From: Flavobacteriales bacterium
Lineage (GTDB): Bacteria; Bacteroidota; Bacteroidia; CAIKAF01
Direction of reading: 5' to 3'
Assembly: GCA_025451295.1 (NCBI GenBank)
Contig: JANWKQ010000137.1
Coordinates: forward strand, 1-49,712
Length of the DNA: 49,712 nt
Part shown: piece by piece, positions 39,273 through 48,718 of the stretch
How positions within the stretch are numbered: the first letter of the stretch is position 1
Layout: each line of letters starts with the position of its first letter
Made by a program: the position numbers and the translations under genes
The notes under the pieces: generated by a model
Told to the model about the DNA's origin: nothing
Databases searched by the model: none
The model's input: the letters and a program-made list of their open reading frames with translations, nothing else

Positions 39273-39911
39273 CTATAGTAACCCTAAAACCGTAAAGGTT
39301 ATAAGCATCACCAGAAGTGCCACAACGGCAATAATACCGAGTATAAAACCGGCAATAGATAATCCTTTAAAGGGTAATCTTTTGCCAATGGCTCCTAACG
39401 CGATGGCAAGAACAGCCATTAACATTCCGATGGCAAAATAAACCAGAATATTACCCGTAGCCATGCCCAAAATCATAAATCCGGAGCCAATAGCCATGGC
39501 GAGTGATATGATACCTAGTATCAGACCTAAGATACGGTCACCATCCATAGAAGATTTGTTTCCTTTTGGTAACTTGTTTTTTTGCGGATGCAGAATTGGC
39601 CTGAGTGTGTCGTTCTTTTTAGGGAAGAAAATTTTTACCACCTTCTCCGAAAGGGTTGGTTTGGTTGGTTGAGTTTTTAAGATACTTGTTTCCTTTTTTG
39701 ATTCAGTGAAATTTGGTGAAGGTGTATTTTTAACGGGTATAAAAACCGCTTCAGAATTCACGGGTTCAATGTCTATTTCCGAATGGTCTATATCCACTTT
39801 TACCCGGGAATGAAAATTTTTACGGGATGAGAATTGATTTACGGCACAGGAGGATAAACCCAATGCAATAACAACAAATAGAAAAAGAGACTTGAGGGTA
39901 GATGTCTTCAT
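39273..39911 (-). CDS. Predicted lipoprotein with C-terminal membrane helices (tandem copy 2)
   Basis: A 212-residue paralogue of the neighbouring gene. The ATG at 39911 gives a clean lipoprotein signal (MKTSTLKSLFLFVVIALGLSSC, lipidation at Cys22); the frame extends upstream only by six residues. The polar middle (22-110) and three C-terminal hydrophobic helices match copy 1. The linker 'KVVKIFFPKKNDTLRPILHP' (in two pieces) is the best conserved soluble motif. The pair is 110 bases apart. DUF4190-like by layout only. Confidence 0.65.
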   Translation of the reverse strand: MKTSTLKSLFLFVVIALGLSSCAVNQFSSRKNFHSRVKVDIDHSEIDIEPVNSEAVFIPVKNTPSPNFTESKKETSILKTQPTKPTLSEKVVKIFFPKKNDTLRPILHPQKNKLPKGNKSSMDGDRILGLILGIISLAMAIGSGFMILGMATGNILVYFAIGMLMAVLAIALGAIGKRLPFKGLSIAGFILGIIAVVALLVMLITFTVLGLL

Positions 39912-39945
39912 AATCAAATAGGTAGACAATAAATATAAAGCTTTT

Positions 39946-41121
39946 CTATCGATTCACAATAACCCTTGATACATAACTTCGGTTATTATGATAAATATGC
40001 AAAATATACTGGCCGTTTGTCAAATCACCAAGGTCAAGGTTAGCATAAACGGAACCATCCAAAAGTAATTTTTTAACCAGTATACCCATAACGGTAAATA
40101 TCTGCACCTCGCAGCTACCCTCCAGGGAAATTGTTGTTATTCCATTGGAAGGATTTGGATAAACAAGTATTTTTTCTGATTCCCAATCTTCAATGCCAAT
40201 CGTATTTATATTTTTTATGATCACGCCATTACCGCCTACCGCATACATTACCCGGTTATCCGGAGAAACATGAATATCCTTAAGTCCATCTGGTGTTGGA
40301 CAGGCCATCGGATTCCAATTGATCCCACCATTCGTCGTTTGTAAAATGAGCTGGTTTCCCACGATATAACCATTCTGATCATCTGCAAAATAAATGGCGT
40401 TCAAATCATTGAGACCGGGTGTAGAAAAAACAAAACTCTGTCCGGCGTCCGTAGTCCTGTACATTTTACCTTCCAGCCCAACTGTCCAAATGGTATCCGG
40501 GGATTGCATCCATAATCCGGTAATATTTCCCGGGGTTCCCATTAGTTTAACCGCCCAGTTATTTCCACCGTCTGTTGTATAGATCATTTCGCCGGCATAG
40601 CCAACTGCCGCTCCGTAATTATTGTCGAGAAATTGAAGATCCAGCATGGTTTGTCCGGTGTTGCTCACCACATTGCTCCAATTATCTCCCATGTTAATAG
40701 ATCTGATCAACATACCATCTTGTCCAATAGCATATACCATTCCATCAGGTCGTTTAGCGATCGAATACAACCATGCGGTAGTTTGCGACGGTTTGGCTGT
40801 CCAGTTGGCACCTCTATCGGTTGTTTTATACATGGCTCCATCATATCCACAAGCTAATCCAACGGAATCGTTCAAAAAAACCAAGTCATACAACCACTTC
40901 GTTTGTGTATTAGTTATTACATTCCAATCAACTCCACCATTGACCGTTTTTAAAAAAATGGATGAATTGATATTTCCACCTACTGCATAGCCCGTATCAT
41001 AATTTGTAAAATATGTACTGTATAAATAGGTTGTTGTTGGGCTGTTCAACAGGAACCATTGAGCATTTGCATGCATCATACCAAGTCCCAGAAAAACTAT
41101 TGAAAAGAATGCCTTTTTCAT
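39946..41121 (-). CDS. T9SS-secreted YCF48/BNR-repeat protein
   Basis: A 391-residue protein. Signal peptide at residues 1-20 (ends 'MHANAQ'). Six repeats of the 'TTDGGxNW' type form a predicted beta-propeller, in the YCF48/HCF136-like group; plant members help assemble photosystem II, while bacterial secreted ones are of unknown role. The C-terminal 75 residues are a T9SS type A domain ('VYPNPSNGITTISL', then 'GQYILHIYHNNRS'). Promoter box TAATTTTG lies 7 bases upstream. Confidence 0.85.
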   Translation of the reverse strand: MKKAFFSIVFLGLGMMHANAQWFLLNSPTTTYLYSTYFTNYDTGYAVGGNINSSIFLKTVNGGVDWNVITNTQTKWLYDLVFLNDSVGLACGYDGAMYKTTDRGANWTAKPSQTTAWLYSIAKRPDGMVYAIGQDGMLIRSINMGDNWSNVVSNTGQTMLDLQFLDNNYGAAVGYAGEMIYTTDGGNNWAVKLMGTPGNITGLWMQSPDTIWTVGLEGKMYRTTDAGQSFVFSTPGLNDLNAIYFADDQNGYIVGNQLILQTTNGGINWNPMACPTPDGLKDIHVSPDNRVMYAVGGNGVIIKNINTIGIEDWESEKILVYPNPSNGITTISLEGSCEVQIFTVMGILVKKLLLDGSVYANLDLGDLTNGQYILHIYHNNRSYVSRVIVNR

Positions 41122-41128
41122 CCAGTTC

Positions 41129-41136
41129 CAAAATTA
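41129..41136 (-). promoter_or_regulatory. TAnnTTTG promoter box of the YCF48-like gene
   Basis: TAATTTTG on the minus strand ends 7 bases before the ATG at 41121. No -33 TTG was seen, so the support is the box and its position only. Confidence 0.35.
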
Positions 41137-41406
41137 CATTATTTATGCAGAAGAATGAAAAACAGAAGGAAAGGTTTATCCTAAAACGTCCCACAAGCTG
41201 GGTTTGAAGTATGGAGCTCCACTAATGGTAGTAGTTTAGTCTGTGTTTAGGGGCAGGATAGATGAAGGAATACCAGACCCCTGAATACAAGGCTACGGCT
41301 GCCTTTGGTGAACTCCAGAGGGTTCTCAGACTGCCTGCTTAATAAAGATTATTTGAGGATTTTTAACCTTTATCATCGATAAATATGGAGAAATTTGGCA
41401 CATTAT

Positions 41407-41414
41407 TAACTTTG
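41407..41414 (+). promoter_or_regulatory. TAnnTTTG promoter box of the M16 protease operon
   Basis: TAACTTTG, 22 bases before the ATG at 41437. The -33 element is not clear. Confidence 0.45.
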
Positions 41415-41436
41415 CTCATTCTAAACTACTGATCAA

Positions 41437-42777
41437 ATGAATAAAAATTTCTTAGCCCTCGGGTTTTTAGGTTCAGTTTCAATCGCCGGAGTATTGGCAC
41501 AAGGTCCACAAATAAAATTCGAAGAATACGATTTACCCAATGGACTCCATGTTATTTTGCACGAAGATCATACCGTTCCGTTGGTTGCTGTAACCGTTAA
41601 CTATCATGTAGGTTCGAAAAATGAAAATCCTGAAAGAACAGGCTTTGCTCATTTCTTTGAACACCTCATGTTTGAAGGATCACCAAATATTAAAAGAGGA
41701 GAATTCTTTAAATACATCAGCAATGCGGGTGGAGATAACAATGCTTATACCACACAGGACCAGACTTTTTATCATGAACTTTTACCCAGCAACCAACTTG
41801 AACTTGGGCTTTGGCTTGAGTCTGAAAGAATGTTGCATGCGCTGGTAGAAGATATTGGTGTAAATACTCAACGTGAAGTCGTAAAGGAAGAAAAAAGACT
41901 ACGTGTGGATAATCAACCTTATGGCAGGTTCATCACAGAGATTTTTGTTCGTGCCTTTAAGGTACATCCATATCGCTGGGCACCTATTGGAAGTATGGAT
42001 CACCTGAATGCTGCAGCACTTAGTGAGTTCATTGATTTCTATAAAACCTTTTATGTTCCTAACAACGCCGTTCTTTGTCTAACCGGTGATATCGATATTG
42101 CCAAAACAAAATTGTTAGTAGAGAAATATTTTAAAGATATTCCGAAGGGTACTAAAGAAATTCCTCGCCCAAAAGCTGATTCAGAACCACCTCTTGGGAA
42201 AGAAGTAAGAGATACCGTATATGATGAATTTATACAATTACCTGCTGTGATCTTTGCCTACAGGATTCCATCTTTGACCTCTCCTGATTATTATGCACTC
42301 CAAATGATGAGCTCGGTGTTGAGCGGTGGAGCAAGTTCCAGAATGAACAAGGAACTGGTAGATAAACAGCAAAAAGCATTACAGGCATTTTCTTTTTCTT
42401 ATGCACTGGAAGATGCTGGATTGTTTATCTCCGCTGCGATCGTTGGAGCCGGTGTAGACGTAAATGAAATGGAAAAACTTATGCAGATAGAGGTTGATAG
42501 GATGAAGAATGAACTGATCTCTGAAACGGAATTCAACAAGATCAGGACGCAGATGGAAACCCAATCGGTAAGTGCCAACGAAGGAGTAATGGGGGTTGCC
42601 ACCAATCTTTCGAATGCTTATGTTTTCAATAAAAACACCAATCTGGTCAATACCGAACTCGATAATTATTTGAAAGTAACCAGGGATGATATTAAACGGG
42701 TAGCCAGCCAATATCTCGTAAAAGAAAACCGGGTTGTATTATTTTATATGGCTGGAAAAAAAACAAGCGGACAATAG
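41437..42777 (+). CDS. M16 family zinc protease, catalytic subunit
   Basis: A 446-residue exported peptidase with a signal peptide (residues 1-21). The inverted zinc motif HxxEH is 'HFFEH' at residues 72-76, with the distal glutamate ligand at 152 in 'REVVKEEKRLR', the standard HxxEH-x75-76-E spacing. The second half is the non-catalytic M16 repeat ('RIPSLTSPDYYALQMMSSVL' region) but lacks the Arg-Tyr pair that positions the substrate. That pair is in the next gene, which begins at or just after this stop, so the two products should form a heterodimer in the periplasm or outer membrane that degrades peptides. Length is typical of one M16B subunit. Confidence 0.92.
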   Translation: MNKNFLALGFLGSVSIAGVLAQGPQIKFEEYDLPNGLHVILHEDHTVPLVAVTVNYHVGSKNENPERTGFAHFFEHLMFEGSPNIKRGEFFKYISNAGGDNNAYTTQDQTFYHELLPSNQLELGLWLESERMLHALVEDIGVNTQREVVKEEKRLRVDNQPYGRFITEIFVRAFKVHPYRWAPIGSMDHLNAAALSEFIDFYKTFYVPNNAVLCLTGDIDIAKTKLLVEKYFKDIPKGTKEIPRPKADSEPPLGKEVRDTVYDEFIQLPAVIFAYRIPSLTSPDYYALQMMSSVLSGGASSRMNKELVDKQQKALQAFSFSYALEDAGLFISAAIVGAGVDVNEMEKLMQIEVDRMKNELISETEFNKIRTQMETQSVSANEGVMGVATNLSNAYVFNKNTNLVNTELDNYLKVTRDDIKRVASQYLVKENRVVLFYMAGKKTSGQ

Positions 42778-42798
42778 ATGTTATTAAATAGAAAACAT

Positions 42799-44859
42799 AT
42801 GAAAAAATTTATTTGCAGTACTGTATTGGCATTTTTGGTAATTACGAATTATGCCCAGGTTGACAGATCCAAAGCTCCTGAGGCTGGTCCTGCTCCTAAA
42901 ATCACTTTAGGTAAATATGAATCCTTCACCTTGAAAAATGGATTGAAAGTGATTGTGGTAGAAAACCATAAACTCCCAAAAGTATCTTACTCTTTGGTGG
43001 TGGATGCAGATCCAACACTGGAAGGCAATAAAGCTGGTTATGTAAGCATGTTTGGAGAAATGCTGGGTCGGGGAACCAAAACACGAACCAAAATTCAGAT
43101 TGATGAAGAAGCGGATCTGATCGGTGCCACATTAAATCCGAATGCGGGTGGTATTTATGCTGGTTGCTTAAAAAAATACAATGAAAAATTACTTGAGCTA
43201 ATGTCAGACATTATTCTCAATCCTTCATTTCCACAAGAAGAATTCGACAAAGTGGTAAAGCGCACCAGGGATGGACTTGAAACGGTTAAAACAGACGTCG
43301 GTGCCATTGCAGCCAACCTCACCGCCACCACGGTATATGGGAAAAACCACCCATATGGTGATGTTGAAACGGATAGTACTGTATCGAATATCACCTTGCA
43401 GGACCTGAAGGACTACTATGCTAAAAACTTTATGCCGAATGTTTCTTATATCGCCATTGTAGGTGATATAACGAAAGCCGAAGCGCAACCACTTATGGAA
43501 AAATACTTTGGGGGATGGGTAAAAGGAACACCCGCTAAAGTAAAACTTACCAATCCAACTCCTCCTGCAAATCCTGAGATCATCATGAATGACCGGGCAG
43601 GTAGCAAACAGACTACCTTAAGATTTGTATATCCCGTACAAAATACTGTTGGTGGAGAGGATTATTTAAAAGTACGTTTATTAAATACCATTTTGGGTGG
43701 CGGTGCAACCGGAAGATTATTTATGACACTCAGAGAAAAACATGGGTATACTTATGGTGCTTATAGCTCTATTAGTGCTGATGAAAATGTGGGTCAGTTT
43801 ACAGCATCTGCAGATGTTAGAACAGAGGTTACGGATAGTGCGATCTACCAGTTTATTTCTGAATTCAATAAAATTTCTACCGGTGGAGTAACAGTTCCTG
43901 AATTGCAGTCGGCCAAAAACGAATTGACTGGTTCTTTCGCCATCGGGTTGGAAGACCCTCAAACGGTCGCCAGGTTTGCCATCAATATTGATATGTATAA
44001 GCTGCCAAAAGATTATTATGAAAATTATTTAACCAACCTCAATGCGGTAACCATTGAAGATGTAAACGCTGCGGCGGTTAAATATGTGCTCCCTTTTAAT
44101 TATCATATCATTGTTGTAGGTGATAGAGCCGCTATAGAAAAGAAGATTTTGAAATATGATACGGATAAAAAGATCACTTTCCTGGATCCTTTTGGATATC
44201 CTGCCCCTGAATTAAAAGCAGTGCCCGAAGGTGTAACTGCTCAAACCGTAATGGACAACTATATCGCCGCTGTTGGTGGAAAAGATGCGATCTCCAAAAT
44301 TAAGGATGCAACTGCTACGGGTAAAGTAAGTGCCATGTTTGGCCAAATGGAATATAAACAGATCAATAAATATCCTAATAAGCAATATATTTCGTTCACA
44401 ATCCCTAGTATGGGTTCACAGGAAATTATATTCAACGGAACAGCCGGAAAATCTGCGGGACTTGGTGGAGATTATGCCTACGACGAAAAAATGGTGAAGG
44501 ATGCGAATGCGGATGCCATGTTTGCGTATGAACTGGATCTGACAACAGCCGGAATGCAGGCTACTTTATTAGGTATCGATTTGGTAGAGGGAAAAGATGC
44601 TTATAAGATAGAATTCATTTATCCGAGCGGCAAGAAATCGTATTCCTGGTACAGCACAAAAAATAACCTGAAGATACGTACCTTAACCATTGAAGAAACA
44701 AATGGAGAACAAAGCGAACAGATCTTTGTTTATAGTGACTATAAAGATGCAGGCGGGGTGCTTTACCCATACTACGTAAAAACTCCAAACGGTGATCTCG
44801 TCATTGAGAAGATTGACGTGAATACCAACGTAAGTGATGATGCGTTTAAAATAAAATAA
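42799..44859 (+). CDS. M16 family partner subunit with C-terminal LolA-like domain
   Basis: A 686-residue protein from the ATG at 42799, which starts a good signal peptide (MKKFICSTVLAFLVITNYAQ); another in-frame ATG at 42778 directly follows the upstream stop. Residues about 30-460 are two M16 repeats. The zinc motif position reads 'SMFGEMLGRGT', so HxxEH is lost, but 'LREKHGYTYGAYSS' keeps the Arg and Tyr of the substrate-binding partner. The final 200 residues are not peptidase: a beta-rich domain with 'KYPNKQYISF', 'IIFNGTAG' and 'YSDYKDAGGVLYPYYV' resembles LolA/LppX-type lipid-binding folds. The two genes form a complementary pair. Confidence 0.88.
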   Translation: MKKFICSTVLAFLVITNYAQVDRSKAPEAGPAPKITLGKYESFTLKNGLKVIVVENHKLPKVSYSLVVDADPTLEGNKAGYVSMFGEMLGRGTKTRTKIQIDEEADLIGATLNPNAGGIYAGCLKKYNEKLLELMSDIILNPSFPQEEFDKVVKRTRDGLETVKTDVGAIAANLTATTVYGKNHPYGDVETDSTVSNITLQDLKDYYAKNFMPNVSYIAIVGDITKAEAQPLMEKYFGGWVKGTPAKVKLTNPTPPANPEIIMNDRAGSKQTTLRFVYPVQNTVGGEDYLKVRLLNTILGGGATGRLFMTLREKHGYTYGAYSSISADENVGQFTASADVRTEVTDSAIYQFISEFNKISTGGVTVPELQSAKNELTGSFAIGLEDPQTVARFAINIDMYKLPKDYYENYLTNLNAVTIEDVNAAAVKYVLPFNYHIIVVGDRAAIEKKILKYDTDKKITFLDPFGYPAPELKAVPEGVTAQTVMDNYIAAVGGKDAISKIKDATATGKVSAMFGQMEYKQINKYPNKQYISFTIPSMGSQEIIFNGTAGKSAGLGGDYAYDEKMVKDANADAMFAYELDLTTAGMQATLLGIDLVEGKDAYKIEFIYPSGKKSYSWYSTKNNLKIRTLTIEETNGEQSEQIFVYSDYKDAGGVLYPYYVKTPNGDLVIEKIDVNTNVSDDAFKIK

Positions 44860-44879
44860 GACTGAATAAATGAAAAGTC

Positions 44880-44913
44880 AAGGGCAAAATGGGTTTCATT
44901 TTGCCCTTTTTCT
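44880..44913 (+). terminator. Rho-independent terminator after the M16 pair
   Basis: A perfect 12-bp stem (44880-44891 with 44897-44908) with a five-base GGTTT loop, followed by a T-rich run, 20 bases after the stop codon. Confidence 0.9.
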
Positions 44914-44965
44914 TTGTGGGTCGGTGGACCCGGTCTATCCTTAGGCGCTTTCGGCAGGGTTTTTG

Positions 44966-44973
44966 TATATTTG
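44966..44973 (+). promoter_or_regulatory. TAnnTTTG promoter box
   Basis: TATATTTG, 22 bases before the ATG at 44996. It follows the terminator, so the next gene is likely its own transcript. Confidence 0.45.
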
Positions 44974-44995
44974 CCCTAAACCAATTTCAAAAACC

Positions 44996-45487
44996 ATGAA
45001 AAATTTTACTTTGATCCTTTTCTCTCTGCTGATTGGTACAGCCGTAATGGCACAAAAGGATATTCCCTGCACAGATTTTAAGATAATTCTGGACGATGCG
45101 CTGGCTAAACATCATGATGACAAGGGAGTAAAAATCGGGACGAATGAATACACCGGTATCACCGAATATAAATACCATGTAGATTTCCCATGGGCTGCAG
45201 CCGTTGCCATTAAAGAGATGGAATTTGAAGATGGAAAGATCAAAAGCTGGGGTGAGATCCTTGCCTACCAGGTAAATAATAAAGACTCAGCCATTGCATA
45301 TGCTGAACATGTAAAGCTGGAGCTGAAGGACTGTTTTAAATACGGTGTAGATAAAACCGACAAAGCTGGTACCGAAGGACGTGACTTTAGCTTTGTGTTT
45401 ATGATCCACAATCAATCGAGCTGGACTGATATTGAGCTTTTCGTCAACCATACCGGGGAAGAATATCACGTTTATATTATTTTCTAA
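44996..45487 (+). CDS. Small exported protein of unknown function
   Basis: A 163-residue protein started at the ATG at 44996 because it opens a signal peptide (MKNFTLILFSLLIGTAVMAQ). The frame could begin further up at 44963 with a TTG, but that overlaps the promoter box. The mature chain is rich in charged residues with two cysteines (25 and 113) that might pair, and ends in hydrophobic aromatic residues (YHVYIIF). No family recognised. Likely periplasmic. Confidence 0.65.
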   Translation: MKNFTLILFSLLIGTAVMAQKDIPCTDFKIILDDALAKHHDDKGVKIGTNEYTGITEYKYHVDFPWAAAVAIKEMEFEDGKIKSWGEILAYQVNNKDSAIAYAEHVKLELKDCFKYGVDKTDKAGTEGRDFSFVFMIHNQSSWTDIELFVNHTGEEYHVYIIF

Positions 45488-45546
45488 AACGAAGAAGACA
45501 GTAGCGACCGACTATTGTTAGTCGACCAATTATACCCGTATTTTGC

Positions 45547-45554
45547 TACCTTTG
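45547..45554 (+). promoter_or_regulatory. TAnnTTTG promoter box of ychF
   Basis: TACCTTTG, 20 bases before the ATG at 45575. No TTG at 19-21 bases upstream, and a 6-bp inverted repeat with a TTGT loop lies just before it. The box position rules against the longer TTG frame from 45515. Confidence 0.5.
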
Positions 45555-45574
45555 CCGGAAAATTATATTTCACC

Positions 45575-46675
45575 ATGGCTCTCAAATGCGGCATCGTAGG
45601 CCTGCCAAACGTAGGTAAATCCACTTTATTCAACTGCTTATCAAATGCAAAGGCACAGGCTGCTAACTTTCCCTTTTGTACTATAGAACCTAACCTGGGT
45701 ACCATTATTGTTCCGGATGTTCGCCTTAATAAACTGGCAGATCTGGTAAAACCGCAGAATATATTACCCACCACAGTAGAAATTGTAGACATTGCCGGTT
45801 TGGTAAAAGGAGCCAGTAAAGGAGAAGGATTGGGCAACCAGTTTTTAGGGAATATCCGCGAATGTCATGCGATTATTCATGTGATGAGATGTTTTGAAGA
45901 TGAAAATATCGTGCATGTAGAAGGTTCGGTAAATCCGATCCGGGATAAAGAGATCATTGATATTGAACTTCAGTTAAAAGACCTCGAGGCAGTAGAAAAA
46001 GGAATAGGAAAGGTAGAGAAGATGGCTAAGGTAGGCGCAGATAAAGAAGCCAAAAAGAAGTTTGAAAATTTTTCCATTCTCAAAGGTATTCTCTTACAAG
46101 GGAAATCTGCCCGTGAGGCAAAATTCTCACCGGAAGACTGGGAATCAGGGAGAGAACTGGGTTTGCTTACGGCAAAGCCAATCATTTATGTATGTAATGT
46201 AGATGAAAAATCGGCCAAAACAGGAAATCATTTTTCAGATGCTGTGAAAGAGTCCGTAAAAAATGAAGGCGCAGAAGTATTAGTCATTGCTGTTGGAATT
46301 GAAGCAGAGATTGCCCAGTTGGAATCCTTCGAAGAAAGAAAAATGTTTCTGGACGATCTGGGTCTCAAGGAAGCAGGTGTAAGCCAACTCATCCAGGCGG
46401 CTTACAGGATCCTGAACTTGCAGACATATTTCACGGCCGGTGTAAAAGAAGTACGTGCATGGACCATCGAAAAAGGGATGACAGCACCCCAGGCAGCTGG
46501 TGTTATCCATACTGATTTTGAAAAAGGATTTATCCGCGCAGAGGTAATTGGTTACGATGATTATATTACCCTGGGTTCTGAGACCGCCGCTAAAGAAGCC
46601 GGCAAAATGCGGGTTGAAGGAAAGGAATATATTGTAAAGGATGGAGATGTAATGCATTTCCGGTTCAACGTATAA
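45575..46675 (+). CDS. ychF: Redox-regulated ATPase YchF (Obg-like)
   Basis: A 366-residue cytoplasmic protein, the expected length. It starts '[17 protein letters not shown]', the G1 loop of the Obg/YchF family, followed by '[20 protein letters not shown]' blocks (G3 region) and 'VCNVDEKS' at the G4 position, where YchF departs from NKxD and prefers ATP over GTP. A coiled-coil insert (about 125-200) and a C-terminal TGS domain ('[12 protein letters not shown]') follow. YchF binds ribosomes and is a negative regulator of the oxidative stress response in E. coli. Single-copy housekeeping gene. Confidence 0.96.
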   Translation: MALKCGIVGLPNVGKSTLFNCLSNAKAQAANFPFCTIEPNLGTIIVPDVRLNKLADLVKPQNILPTTVEIVDIAGLVKGASKGEGLGNQFLGNIRECHAIIHVMRCFEDENIVHVEGSVNPIRDKEIIDIELQLKDLEAVEKGIGKVEKMAKVGADKEAKKKFENFSILKGILLQGKSAREAKFSPEDWESGRELGLLTAKPIIYVCNVDEKSAKTGNHFSDAVKESVKNEGAEVLVIAVGIEAEIAQLESFEERKMFLDDLGLKEAGVSQLIQAAYRILNLQTYFTAGVKEVRAWTIEKGMTAPQAAGVIHTDFEKGFIRAEVIGYDDYITLGSETAAKEAGKMRVEGKEYIVKDGDVMHFRFNV

Positions 46676-46703
46676 TATTCTACTCTTTTTGCTGCGTTTC
46701 CCG

Positions 46704-46819
46704 CTTCCCAATCGGCCGGGAAGTCGTGGCCCGTTAAATTTTTTTAAGCTTTTTAATGCTTTGTGCGGGAGCCCCCTGTCGCTCTGCCCGCAGCTAAAAA
46801 GCTATGTAAAAAAATTAAC
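46704..46819. repeat. Long imperfect palindromic element in the ychF downstream region
   Basis: A first hairpin pairs 46704-46709 with 46718-46723. A larger imperfect palindrome then pairs about 46733-46769 with 46787-46819: shared blocks are GTTAA, a run of seven T, AGCTTTTTA, GCT and TGCGGG against their reverse complements, around a 17-base centre. It lies between ychF and the M1-type gene, and an upstream extension of the M1 frame runs into it. It may act as a terminator, but the size suggests a REP- or MITE-like unit. Confidence 0.55.
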
Positions 46820-46906
46820 AGCGCTGCCCGCTCTAATCAGGCGCAGAAATGGCCATACGAACCCAATAAAAAAACCGTTATCTTTAGCACATTCAAAACA
46901 CCTTAT

Positions 46907-48715
46907 ATGAAAAATATCACGTTAGCTTTTTTATCACTTATTACCATGGGATTATATGCCCAGAACGGATACTGGCAACAAAGAGTGGAATATTCTATTG
47001 ATGCTACCCTGAATGATAAAAAGGCAACCCTAACCGGAAAAGAAAAACTTACTTATTTCAACAATTCACCTGATGATCTGAAAGAGATCTATTTCCATTT
47101 ATACTGGAATGCATTTAAGATTGGCAGTCATGCTATGCAACATGCCAGAGAAGGCGGCGAAGAAGAAGCCCTAAAAAAACTGGATAGCTTAAAGAAAAGT
47201 GATGAGGGTTTTATTAAAATAACCTCGGTTAAGGTGAATGGCGTGGCTTATACACCTATCATTTTTGAATCCATTGCACAGATCAAACTAAATGAGGTTA
47301 TCAAGGCTGGAAGCTCGGCTATCATAGAAGTGGACTTTGAATCACTCATTCCTTCCTGTATTAATCGCTCTGGAAAGAATAATCCGGCTGGTACTGATTT
47401 TTCAATGAGCCAATGGTATCCTAAACTGTGCCGGTATGATAAACAGGGTTGGCATACGGATCAATACCTTGGAAAAGAATTTGCGGGCACCTTTGGTAAA
47501 TATGATGTATCCATTACCTGCAGCAAAGACCTCGTGGTAGCAGGAACGGGTGTACTTCAAAATAAAAAATATAAAGAAACAGGTTGGGAAAGCACTACGG
47601 GTAATCCTGATATTGACAAGAACAAACAAACCGTTTGGAAATTTACAGCCGATAATGTACATGATTTTGCCTGGGCTGCCGAGGATACCTGGTATTACAG
47701 TACCCTCAAAATTGATGATATCGACTTTCATTTCTTTTATCATAACAACGAAACGTACAAACCAGCATGGACCACATTGATCCTTTTCTGGGCCGATGCT
47801 TATGAGATCTGTAAAAAAGAATTCGGTGTATATCCATATCCCCAATTCTCATTTATTCAGGCCGGCGAAGGTTATATGGAATATCCTATGTGTACTTTGC
47901 TGGAAGGTGGTCGTGAAGATTTTTTTAGTACCGCCTGTCACGAATTCATGCATAATTTTTTCTATGGAATTTATGGAACCGACGAAAATCTTCACCACTG
48001 GATGGATGAAGGATTAACTTCATACGCAGAAGCACGGTTATCCACGGCTATCACCAATGATTTCGCAAACCCGGCTACTGAAGCAGGACTCATCTATAAA
48101 TGGGTAAGAACACAATTTGCTGAGGAACCTATTTCTACTTCCGCCAATTTTTTCGGAGCCGAATACGCTTATTATAATTCTGCTTACTATAAGGGTCAGC
48201 TTTTCCCTGAACTGATCAGGTATATGATTGGTGACAGTGTAATGCGGGCCGGTTTTGCCAACTATTATAAGAACTGGAAATTCAAACATCCCGAACCAAA
48301 TGATTTTGTAAAGAACTTCGAGGATGTAAGTGGAATGGAACTTACCTGGTTCCAGAACTATTGGCTGAATACAACCAAAACCGTTGATCTGGGTATCGAC
48401 AGTCTTACCTTTAAAGGATCTGACGCGATGCTCGTGTTCAGCAATAAAGGTGTTCCATTACCAGTAGAGTTTACTGCAGAGATGAAAGACGGTTCCAAAA
48501 AATATTTCTATATTCCAATCGATCTTACCAATAATCCAAAAACCAATTTCATGCGTCCAACCACGGTCCTTCCCTATTGGTCGGCCTCGGAAAAGAAATA
48601 CAGAGTATTGGTAAAAGATCTCAAAAAAGGGACGGTTAAAAATATTACCATCGATACCGATGCTTTTCTGCCTGATATGAAGCCGAACAACAACGTATTT
48701 ATCCCACAGGAATAA
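46907..48715 (+). CDS. M1 family (gluzincin) metallopeptidase
   Basis: A 602-residue exported zinc peptidase from the ATG at 46907; the longer frame from 46763 runs through a palindromic repeat and lacks a signal peptide. Signal peptide 1-19 (ends 'LYAQ'). The zinc site is HEFMH (345-349) with the third ligand Glu368 in 'WMDEGLTSYAE', the HExxH-x18-E spacing. The exopeptidase loop reads 'GYMEYP' instead of GAMEN. The N-terminal 300 residues are the M1 saddle-like beta domain. No ERAP1-like C-terminal part, so it is of the shorter M1 type. TATCTTTA at 46879-46886 is a possible promoter box. Substrates are peptides; specificity unknown. Confidence 0.9.
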   Translation: MKNITLAFLSLITMGLYAQNGYWQQRVEYSIDATLNDKKATLTGKEKLTYFNNSPDDLKEIYFHLYWNAFKIGSHAMQHAREGGEEEALKKLDSLKKSDEGFIKITSVKVNGVAYTPIIFESIAQIKLNEVIKAGSSAIIEVDFESLIPSCINRSGKNNPAGTDFSMSQWYPKLCRYDKQGWHTDQYLGKEFAGTFGKYDVSITCSKDLVVAGTGVLQNKKYKETGWESTTGNPDIDKNKQTVWKFTADNVHDFAWAAEDTWYYSTLKIDDIDFHFFYHNNETYKPAWTTLILFWADAYEICKKEFGVYPYPQFSFIQAGEGYMEYPMCTLLEGGREDFFSTACHEFMHNFFYGIYGTDENLHHWMDEGLTSYAEARLSTAITNDFANPATEAGLIYKWVRTQFAEEPISTSANFFGAEYAYYNSAYYKGQLFPELIRYMIGDSVMRAGFANYYKNWKFKHPEPNDFVKNFEDVSGMELTWFQNYWLNTTKTVDLGIDSLTFKGSDAMLVFSNKGVPLPVEFTAEMKDGSKKYFYIPIDLTNNPKTNFMRPTTVLPYWSASEKKYRVLVKDLKKGTVKNITIDTDAFLPDMKPNNNVFIPQE

Positions 48716-48718
48716 CGT

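Larger units (their letters stand above)
41122..41436. other. Divergent intergenic region between a YCF48-like gene and the M16 pair
   Basis: These 315 bases hold no convincing gene. Each end carries a promoter box for its flanking gene (41136-41129 minus, 41407-41414 plus). The middle (about 41200-41340) is less AT-rich than the flanks and has short inverted segments such as AGGGG/CCCCT (about 41250-41270), which suggests a decayed element or structured leader, but nothing identifiable. Confidence 0.5.

Noticed and set aside
45515-45574. TTG-started extension of ychF
   Set aside because: It includes the promoter box, and the family starts at MALKCGIVG.
46763-46906. Upstream extension of the M1 peptidase gene from a GTG
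   Set aside because: It crosses the palindromic repeat and displaces a good signal peptide starting at 46907.
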